A stretch of 7,430 nucleotides of DNA from Nitrospira sp. UBA6909 (lineage in GTDB: Bacteria > Nitrospirota > Nitrospiria > Nitrospirales > Nitrospiraceae). Shown piece by piece: positions 1-5,466 of this stretch (position 1 is the stretch's first letter; each line of letters opens with the position of its first letter). The notes under the pieces were generated by a model. The model was not told the DNA's origin. It saw only the letters and a list, made by a program, of their open reading frames with translations, and did not search any database. The position numbers and the translations under genes are program-made. The stretch covers positions 1 through 7,430 of the forward strand of contig DKBD01000080.1 of the NCBI GenBank assembly GCA_002451055.1. Direction: 5' to 3'.

Positions 1-2280
1 TTACTCCCGCCGGCGCCGCTGTCGCCAGAGTCGGCCTCCTTCGGCAGTGTGTTTGATCGACGTCGAATCAGATTCTTCACGGATTGGTTCACCCGATTCA
101 TCATCAAGGCTGGTGGAATCGGTATCATTCTCTGCATCCTGGGCATGTGTGTGTTTCTGGTGAAGGAAGTCGTCCCTCTCTTTCAGCAGCCTCAGGCGAC
201 TCTGAGTACGCCGATTCTGCTCCCGCTGCTGCACGAGCAAGTGCCTTCTGCTGCCATCGTCGGGATCGACGAACATCAAGAACTGGCCTATGTTGTGCGG
301 GGGGAGTCGATCGAGTTCGTCTCAGTGAGCGGAACCCTTCCTCCGTCCTCGCAAGAAATTTCACAGTCATTGTTGACCGGCGGATCCGTGACGACTGTGG
401 CGCGCGCCTTTGGTAAGGACCATCGGCTGGCAGTGGGTACCGGCAGCGGCGAGGTCATTCCCATCGTTATCGAGTTCCACCAGGAGTTCGAGGGCACTGG
501 TCGTTCAATCACCCCGGCGGTGACGGTCGGAGAGCCGATCGTCGTCGATTCGGCGCGCCGTCCTATCGCGAACATGGCCTATCAGAGCGCGGAATCCGGT
601 GATCGGATTGCCGCCTTACTGGAGGATCACCATCTTTGGTTGACGACTAGCCAGAAAACATCGCGTCCCGATGGGGAGTCTGCCGCATCGGTCACGCAAG
701 TCGATCTGACGTCCCATATCCGGGGCCGGATCACGGCACTCTCGTTGGATAGTCGTGGTGAAACGCTCTCGGTCGGAACAGAGGGAGGAACGCTATATCA
801 ATTCGACATACGGGAGCCCCTGGAGCCTGTTCTGGCAGGGACCAACCTGGTTCTGGATACAGATGAAGCCATTACCGCGCTCGCCTATTTGATGGGAGAT
901 CGGGCGCTTGTTGTCGGCGGCGCCTCAGGGCAAGTGGCCGTCTGGATGCCCGTGAGGGAGCATCCGAACAGCAATCTCACGGAGATGAGGGCGGTGCATC
1001 GCTTCTCTCCCCATACGACTGCGGTCACCGATATTACGATTTCCCAACGGGATAAAGGTTTTATCACCATCGGTGCAGCGGGAGACATTCGATTGCACCA
1101 TTCGACGTCGGAGCAAACCTTGCTTCGGCTCGATCCGAAACAGGGGGCGATTCGCAGCAGCTTTTTCGCCCCGAAAGCGGATGGGCTCATCAGTTTGACG
1201 GACGCCAATCGATTGGTCCATTACCATATTCGTAATCCACATCCGGAAATCACATGGGGGACCTTGTTTGTTCCGGTCTGGTACGAAGGCTATGACCGAC
1301 CGGATCTTGTCTGGCAATCGTCGAGCGGCTCGGACGACTTCGAGCCCAAGTTCAGCCTGACGCCGCTCATGTTCGGCACCGTCAAAGGAACCATCTATGC
1401 CTTGTTTCTGGCGGTCCCGCTCGCGGTCCTCGCTGCGATCTACACCGCGATGTTCATGCATCCCGATCTTCGGGCCAAGCTCAAACCGACGATCGAAATC
1501 ATGGCGGCGCTTCCCACTGTGGTTCTTGGATTTCTGGCCGGCCTCTGGTTCGCGCCGATTCTGGAGCGCAACTTCCCCGCGATAGCGGCGATGACCATGG
1601 TAATTCCGATGGCCGTCGTCGGCTCGGCTACGTTGTACTTGACGCTGCCGGCCTCCATTCGCCATCGGGTCCGGTCTGGCGCCGAAGCCTTGCTTCTGAT
1701 GCCGGTCATCATCGGAGTCGTCTGGTGGTGTCTTGCGAATAATGGCTGGTGGGAAGCGGTTCTGTTCGATGGCCACTATAAACCATGGCTCGAAGCGCAT
1801 GTGGGTTTGCGCTATGACCAGCGAAATGCCATCGTCGTCGGTCTCGCCATGGGCTTTGCCATCATTCCGATTATCTACAGTATTTCGGAAGAAGCCCTCT
1901 CCAACGTTCCCAAGAATCTCATCGCGGGATCCTTGGCGCTTGGTGCCACACGTTGGCAGACTCTCGTTCGCCTGGTCATTGTGTCTGCGAGCCCCGGCAT
2001 CTTTTCAGCCTTGATGATCGGACTGGGGCGGGCGGTCGGTGAAACCATGATCGTCCTGATGGCGACCGGCAATACCCCGATTATGGACTGGAGTCTCTTC
2101 AACGGGTTTCGCACGCTTTCCGCGAATATCGCGGTGGAGATCCCCGAAGCGCCCCACGGGGGCACACTCTACCGAACACTCTTTCTGGCGGGGCTTTTGT
2201 TATTCGTCGCGACGTTTGTCATTAACACCGGAGCGGAAGTGATTCGGCAGCGCTTAAGGGCGAAATATAGCCAGTTCTAG
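1..2280 (+). CDS. pstC: Phosphate ABC transporter permease PstC, long form with periplasmic beta-propeller-like domain (5' end probably outside window)
   Basis: One of two inner-membrane permease subunits of the high-affinity phosphate importer PstSCAB. Residues are counted from GTG at 49. A basic N-terminus (RRRIRFF) is followed by membrane segment 1 at about 22-44. Residues about 47-430 form a large extracytoplasmic insert with seven WD40-like units starting near 71, 116, 175, 230, 277, 328 and 371. The permease core follows: membrane segments near 444-468, 484-503, 511-533, 547-562, 593-612, 649-671 and 708-727. The EAA-type loop that docks on the ATPase is at about 614-645 (EEALSNVP, then ALGATRWQTL), and a conserved GLGRAVGETM lies at 658-667. 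E. coli PstC is about 320 residues, so this is the long form known to me from gamma-proteobacteria. The GTG at 49 has no Shine-Dalgarno sequence and the frame stays open to base 1, so the true start is probably upstream; GTG 49 is the only conventional in-window alternative. Function is confident, the N-terminus is not. Confidence 0.93.
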   Translation, partial: LLPPAPLSPESASFGSVFDRRRIRFFTDWFTRFIIKAGGIGIILCILGMCVFLVKEVVPLFQQPQATLSTPILLPLLHEQVPSAAIVGIDEHQELAYVVRGESIEFVSVSGTLPPSSQEISQSLLTGGSVTTVARAFGKDHRLAVGTGSGEVIPIVIEFHQEFEGTGRSITPAVTVGEPIVVDSARRPIANMAYQSAESGDRIAALLEDHHLWLTTSQKTSRPDGESAASVTQVDLTSHIRGRITALSLDSRGETLSVGTEGGTLYQFDIREPLEPVLAGTNLVLDTDEAITALAYLMGDRALVVGGASGQVAVWMPVREHPNSNLTEMRAVHRFSPHTTAVTDITISQRDKGFITIGAAGDIRLHHSTSEQTLLRLDPKQGAIRSSFFAPKADGLISLTDANRLVHYHIRNPHPEITWGTLFVPVWYEGYDRPDLVWQSSSGSDDFEPKFSLTPLMFGTVKGTIYALFLAVPLAVLAAIYTAMFMHPDLRAKLKPTIEIMAALPTVVLGFLAGLWFAPILERNFPAIAAMTMVIPMAVVGSATLYLTLPASIRHRVRSGAEALLLMPVIIGVVWWCLANNGWWEAVLFDGHYKPWLEAHVGLRYDQRNAIVVGLAMGFAIIPIIYSISEEALSNVPKNLIAGSLALGATRWQTLVRLVIVSASPGIFSALMIGLGRAVGETMIVLMATGNTPIMDWSLFNGFRTLSANIAVEIPEAPHGGTLYRTLFLAGLLLFVATFVINTGAEVIRQRLRAKYSQF

Positions 2281-2343
2281 CAGGATGCTGAAAAAGGTTA
2301 CCGGCTGCGTTCTCGATACTCGTGAAACGTCAAACGTGAAACG
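2281..2343. repeat. Putative dispersed intergenic repeat relic with a 3 x 7-bp tandem repeat
   Basis: Directly after the pstC stop comes GGATGCTGAAAAAGG (2283-2297), then CGTTCTCG (2308-2315). Three adjacent heptamers follow: GTGAAAC (2322-2328), GTCAAAC (2329-2335) and GTGAAAC (2336-2342). The tandem heptamers are seen directly. The claim that the block is one end of a dispersed repeat is from memory of Nitrospira intergenic sequences and was not searched. A tiny hairpin, AGCA-GGA-TGCT (2279-2289), overlaps the pstC stop codon and is followed by an A-run, which on the minus strand reads as a T-run. Neither strand shows a strong terminator. It is non-coding as far as I can see. Confidence 0.5.
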
Positions 2344-2439
2344 ATTCCATTAAGCCGTCTCAGGATTTTCCAAGGGTGTGTGGTTCTGACAGGTCGACGT
2401 AGTTCTTCCGTGCTTTGCTAGTTCAATGGGAGTCCCTAC

Positions 2440-2443
2440 AGGA
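2440..2443 (+). promoter_or_regulatory. Ribosome-binding site of pstA
   Basis: AGGA lies 8 bases before ATG 2452. An in-frame TAG at 2419-2421 and the lack of any other ATG, GTG or TTG between it and 2452 fix this start. The 171-base gap after pstC means pstA is not translationally coupled to pstC, unlike the tightly overlapping genes downstream. I found no convincing -35/-10 pair in the spacer. Confidence 0.6.
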
Positions 2444-2451
2444 CCGATTCT

Positions 2452-3867
2452 ATGAAACGCTGGTTCAAACAATTTCTGGCTACCGGTGATCTCTTCGTGT
2501 GGTGTTGCGGCGCGGGCCTTTCGTTGTCGCTCCTGATGATCGGCGGTCTGTTGCTTCTCATCCTCGTCAATGGGTTCGGCTATTTCTGGCCGGCTGATCT
2601 CGTCGAATTGACGATGAAGGACGGAAAGCACGTGGTCGGCCAGCTCGCCGGCGACGACGTGAGTCCGAAAGGTGTACCCCGTATCAGAATGAAGGTCGGC
2701 AATCGGGATTTATACGGGCTGGATTTCAAATGGATCGAGACCGACCAGATTGTCGAACGAGGACGGCCGGTCGAACTGGTGATGTTGGAACGGATGGAGT
2801 GGGGAAATTTTTATGGCCGTGCCGTGGCGCTTGTCAAAGAGGACCAGGTTATCGCGGAGGGGACGGGTCCCGTCCTGAAGGCATTGCATCTGCTGCTTCC
2901 GCGTGAAGGTGGGAACGACACCCTCGACATGTATCGTCTGCTCGTCTCCGATGCCAATGGAAAAGAAAAATCCATTCCGCTCGACCAGATTCTTCGTGTG
3001 TTGACCCCCAACGATCTCTCCATTATTGAAAAACTATGGGTGTATGTCGGCAACATTTGGACGCTCCTGACGACGGAACCACGGGAGGCCAATACAGAGG
3101 GGGGGCTGTTCCCGGCGATTTTCGGGACCGTCATGATGGTCATCATCATGAGCATCATTGTGACGCCGTTCGGTGTCATCGGCGCCCTCTATCTTCGGGA
3201 ATACGCCCGGCAGGGAGTGGTTGTGAGAATCGTGCGCATTGCGGTCAACAACCTGGCAGGTGTCCCCTCGATCGTCTTCGGCGTGTTCGGGTTGGGGTTC
3301 TTCGTCTACGGCGTCGGCGGCACAGTGGATGCGTTGTGGTTTCCTGAACGGTTGCCGACTCCGACATTCGGCACGGGAGGCATCCTCTGGGCTTCGTTGA
3401 CCTTGGCGCTTTTGACGGTTCCTGTCGTGATTGTGGCGACCGAAGAGGGGCTTGCCGCAGTGCCGAGGGAATACCGTGAAGGATCGATCGGGCTCGGGGC
3501 CACCAAATGGGAAACTATCTGGCAAGTCGTGCTGCCTGCGGCGCTACCCGGCATCCTGACCGGTCTCATTCTCGCCATGGCTCGTGCGGCTGGAGAGGTG
3601 GCTCCGTTGATGTTGACCGGAGTGGTGAAACTTGCGCCCGCCTTGCCGATCGACGGTACCTGGCCGTTTCTCCACTTGGACCGAAAGTTCATGCACCTGG
3701 GGTTTCATATCTACGATGTGGGTTTTCAATCGCCGAACGTGGAGGCTGCCAAGCCGATGGTCTATGTGACCACCATGGTCTTGATTCTTGTGGTGGTGAC
3801 GCTTAATCTGGCGGGCATTGTGCTGCGCAATCGAGTGAGGAAGAAATATGCTGGATCGGCCGTCTAG
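2452..3867 (+). CDS. pstA: Phosphate ABC transporter permease PstA, long form with extracytoplasmic insert
   Basis: Second inner-membrane permease subunit of the PstSCAB phosphate importer, pairing with PstC. Membrane segments are visible at about residues 18-40, 222-247, 262-288, 309-328, 365-385 and 437-458. Residues about 42-218, between segments 1 and 2, form an extra extracytoplasmic region (KVGNRDLYG at 81-89, [10 protein letters not shown] at 115-124, [17 protein letters not shown] at 210-226). The EAA-type ATPase-docking loop is at about 331-360 (EEGLAAVP, then [10 protein letters not shown]). [13 protein letters not shown] at 376-388 and [17 protein letters not shown] at 417-433 are strong PstA signatures. 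At 471 residues it is longer than E. coli PstA (about 296) and shorter than the about 550-residue pseudomonad type as I recall it. Missing relative to that type is a helical, probably coiled-coil stretch in the insert. The gene ends inside pstB, overlapping it by 20 bases. Confidence 0.95.
   Translation: MKRWFKQFLATGDLFVWCCGAGLSLSLLMIGGLLLLILVNGFGYFWPADLVELTMKDGKHVVGQLAGDDVSPKGVPRIRMKVGNRDLYGLDFKWIETDQIVERGRPVELVMLERMEWGNFYGRAVALVKEDQVIAEGTGPVLKALHLLLPREGGNDTLDMYRLLVSDANGKEKSIPLDQILRVLTPNDLSIIEKLWVYVGNIWTLLTTEPREANTEGGLFPAIFGTVMMVIIMSIIVTPFGVIGALYLREYARQGVVVRIVRIAVNNLAGVPSIVFGVFGLGFFVYGVGGTVDALWFPERLPTPTFGTGGILWASLTLALLTVPVVIVATEEGLAAVPREYREGSIGLGATKWETIWQVVLPAALPGILTGLILAMARAAGEVAPLMLTGVVKLAPALPIDGTWPFLHLDRKFMHLGFHIYDVGFQSPNVEAAKPMVYVTTMVLILVVVTLNLAGIVLRNRVRKKYAGSAV
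3837..3843 (+). promoter_or_regulatory. Ribosome-binding site of pstB inside the end of pstA
   Basis: GAGGAAG lies 4 bases before ATG 3848, within the last codons of pstA. This purine-rich site favours the first ATG (3848) over the next in-frame ATG at 3872, whose nearest AGGA is only 2 bases away. The 20-base overlap of pstA and pstB suggests translational coupling of permease and ATPase. Confidence 0.6.
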
Positions 3868-4723
3868 GATCATGACCGGCAGCCTCCCTCTGGCGGTGCC
3901 TTCTGTCCTGAAGATGTACAGCGAGGCACAGAATTATTCCGGCGTGCCGCATCCCCATGGCGCGCCTCTCAAATCGAAACTTCTCGTCCAGGAATTCTGT
4001 TTTTTCTACGGGACTGCGCAAGCACTCTTCACGATCAACATCGATATTCCCGAACATCACGTGACCGCCTTCATCGGGCCGTCCGGCTGCGGAAAATCCA
4101 CGCTGCTCCGCTGCATGAACCGCCTCAACGACCTTATCGAGGGGGCCCGACACGAGGGAAAGATCCTGCTCGATAACGAAGATATCTTCAGCCCTGCGAT
4201 CGATATCACGGATCTTCGTAAACGTGTCGGGATGGTGTTCCAGAGGTCCAATCCGTTTCCCAAGTCCATTTACGAAAACGTCGCGTATGGCCCGCGGCTT
4301 CAGGGAGTTAAGAACCGAACGGTGTTGGACGGTATCGTCGAAGACAGTCTCCGGGGCGCCGGCTTGTGGGAAGAAGTGAAGGACAGGCTGAACAAGAGCG
4401 CCTTGGGCCTGTCCGGAGGTCAACAGCAGCGGTTGTGCATTGCACGGGCCTTGGCCGTCAAACCGGACGTGCTCTTGATGGATGAGCCCTGTTCCGCGCT
4501 GGATCCGATCGCCACGGGGCGAATCGAAGAGCTGCTGTTTTCGTTGAAGAAAGAATTGACCATCGTCATCGTTACGCACAATATGCAACAGGCGGCACGG
4601 GTGTCCGACTGGACGGCATTCCTGTATATGGGCCAACTGGTGGAGTTCGGCCTCACGAAGCAGCTCTTTACGGCGCCGGCGAAGAAGCAGACGGAAGACT
4701 ATATTACGGGGCGGTTTGGATGA
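3848..4723 (+). CDS. pstB: Phosphate ABC transporter ATP-binding protein PstB
   Basis: Cytoplasmic ATPase that drives phosphate import by ATP hydrolysis; a dimer docks on the EAA loops of PstC and PstA. All ABC motifs are intact over 291 residues: Walker [10 protein letters not shown] at 77-85, Q-loop glutamine at 132 in [11 protein letters not shown], signature LSGGQQQR at 188-195, Walker B VLLMDEP at 208-214, D-loop SALD at 216-219 and switch histidine at 244 ([13 protein letters not shown]). The [17 protein letters not shown] stretch is characteristic of PstB rather than other ABC ATPases. The ABC core starts near residue 44 (KLLVQEF), leaving about 43 unconserved-looking residues at the N-terminus. 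E. coli PstB is 257 residues with a core starting near residue 11, so the extension is about 30 residues longer; some other PstB proteins have similar tails. The start at 3848 is chosen for its ribosome-binding site. The stop overlaps the phoU start as ATGA. Confidence 0.97.
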   Translation: MLDRPSRIMTGSLPLAVPSVLKMYSEAQNYSGVPHPHGAPLKSKLLVQEFCFFYGTAQALFTINIDIPEHHVTAFIGPSGCGKSTLLRCMNRLNDLIEGARHEGKILLDNEDIFSPAIDITDLRKRVGMVFQRSNPFPKSIYENVAYGPRLQGVKNRTVLDGIVEDSLRGAGLWEEVKDRLNKSALGLSGGQQQRLCIARALAVKPDVLLMDEPCSALDPIATGRIEELLFSLKKELTIVIVTHNMQQAARVSDWTAFLYMGQLVEFGLTKQLFTAPAKKQTEDYITGRFG

Positions 4724-5397
4724 GTACGACCCATCGCCATTTTGATGAAGAACTTGACGAGTTGAAGGCCAAGCTGGTGCGGATGGCTGGCCTGGCGGAA
4801 GATCAGATCGACAAGGCGCTGGCCGCGCTCGTGAAGCGCGACTCGGATCAAGCCCGCCAGGTGATCAAACGGGACCACCAGGTCAACGCGCTGGACGTGG
4901 AGATCGACGAAGAGTGCATCAGGTTGCTGGCTCTTCATCAGCCTGCCGCACGGGACTTGCGGCTGGTGACGACGGCGATGAAAATTGCCACGGAGCTCGA
5001 GCGCATCAGCGACCTGGCTGAAAATATCTGCGAGCGGACGATCGAGCTGAACGAAGAGCCTCAGCTCAAGCCCTACATCGATATTCCGCGTATGGGGAAT
5101 ATCGCCCGAATGATGGTGAAGGAAAGCATCGATGCGTTCGTGAAGGGTGACGCGGCGCTTGCCAGAAAGGTGCTGACCGACGACGATCTTGTGGACGTTC
5201 TGATGGAACAGGTATTTCGTGAGCTCCTGTCGTTCATGATCGAAGACCCGCATACGATTACACGCGCCATTCGGCTGAGCTTCATCGCCAAGTACCTCGA
5301 ACGAGTCGCCGATCATGCCACGAACATCGCCGAGTTGGTGGTCTATCTTGTCGAGGGGAAAATCATCCGTCACACGGCTCCGCCTGTCTCTCCGTAG
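4720..5397 (+). CDS. phoU: Phosphate signalling and transport regulator PhoU
   Basis: Cytoplasmic all-helical protein that links the Pst transporter to the PhoR/PhoB phosphate response and restrains phosphate uptake. The 225 residues are close to the family norm (E. coli about 241). It contains two tandem three-helix PhoU repeats, each with the family's metal-binding E-x-x-x-D motif: [12 protein letters not shown] at 92-103 (E94, D98) and [14 protein letters not shown] at 192-205 (E194, D198). The N-terminal [21 protein letters not shown] is typical of PhoU. ATG 4720 shares four bases (ATGA) with the pstB stop, and a GGGG tract (4708-4711) lies 8 bases before it, so translation is probably coupled to pstB. 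No transmembrane segment or signal peptide is visible. A PhoR/PhoB pair, its usual partner, is not in this window. A PhoU-like pit-accessory protein is the only alternative, and position and motifs argue against it. Confidence 0.96.
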   Translation: MSTTHRHFDEELDELKAKLVRMAGLAEDQIDKALAALVKRDSDQARQVIKRDHQVNALDVEIDEECIRLLALHQPAARDLRLVTTAMKIATELERISDLAENICERTIELNEEPQLKPYIDIPRMGNIARMMVKESIDAFVKGDAALARKVLTDDDLVDVLMEQVFRELLSFMIEDPHTITRAIRLSFIAKYLERVADHATNIAELVVYLVEGKIIRHTAPPVSP

Positions 5398-5402
5398 GCG
5401 TT

Positions 5403-5424
5403 ACAGCTCGGTGCGCATAGCTGT
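5403..5424 (+). terminator. Weak hairpin downstream of phoU, possible terminator
   Basis: ACAGCT (5403-5408) and AGCTGT (5419-5424) form a 6-bp perfect inverted repeat around a 10-base loop. The loop contains a smaller palindrome, TGCGCA (5412-5417). Only a mixed sequence with a few Ts (CTTCGTTTG) follows, so this is not a textbook intrinsic terminator. Its position, 6 bases after the phoU stop and before a possible ftsK promoter, is the main argument. Confidence 0.22.
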
Positions 5425-5445
5425 CTTCGTTTGAATTGACCTGAT

Positions 5446-5459
5446 TGCTATGCTAGCAT
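5446..5459 (+). promoter_or_regulatory. Possible extended -10 promoter of ftsK with a 10-bp palindrome
   Basis: TGC-TATGCT (5446-5454) fits an extended -10 element (TGn followed by a TATAAT-like hexamer). The candidate -35 region 17 bases upstream (TTCGTT, 5426-5431) is poor. TTGAAT (5431-5436) and TTGACC (5436-5441) look better but are 12 and 7 bases away, which is too close. ATGCTAGCAT (5450-5459) is a perfect 10-bp palindrome overlapping the -10 element. If this promoter is real, transcription would begin near 5461 and the ftsK leader would be only a few bases long. Confidence 0.33.
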
Positions 5460-5466
5460 CCCCGCC

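Noticed and set aside
925..1800. Minus-strand open frame of 291 codons opposite pstC
   Set aside because: Antisense shadow of the PstC propeller and core. The composition is charged and low-complexity and no domain is recognisable.
2279..2296. Terminator after pstC (AGCA-GGA-TGCT followed by an A-run)
   Set aside because: The stem is only 4 bp, and on the + strand it is followed by A rather than T residues. It does not fit an intrinsic terminator for pstC.
2281..2451. A small gene or small RNA in the pstC-pstA spacer
   Set aside because: No frame gives a supported short protein, and there is no strong promoter plus terminator pair. The only structure seen is the repeat block and the pstA ribosome-binding site.
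2384..2451. Internal promoter or Pho box upstream of pstA
   Set aside because: I could not find a -35/-10 pair or direct repeats resembling a PhoB box in this stretch.
3803..4636. Minus-strand open frame of 277 codons opposite pstB
   Set aside because: It covers the pstB ABC motifs on the other strand. There is no independent support such as a ribosome-binding site with domain evidence.
5431..5454. Classical -35/-10 pair TTGAAT or TTGACC with TATGCT before ftsK
   Set aside because: Spacings of 12 and 7 bases are too short for a housekeeping promoter, so only the extended -10 reading was kept, at low confidence.
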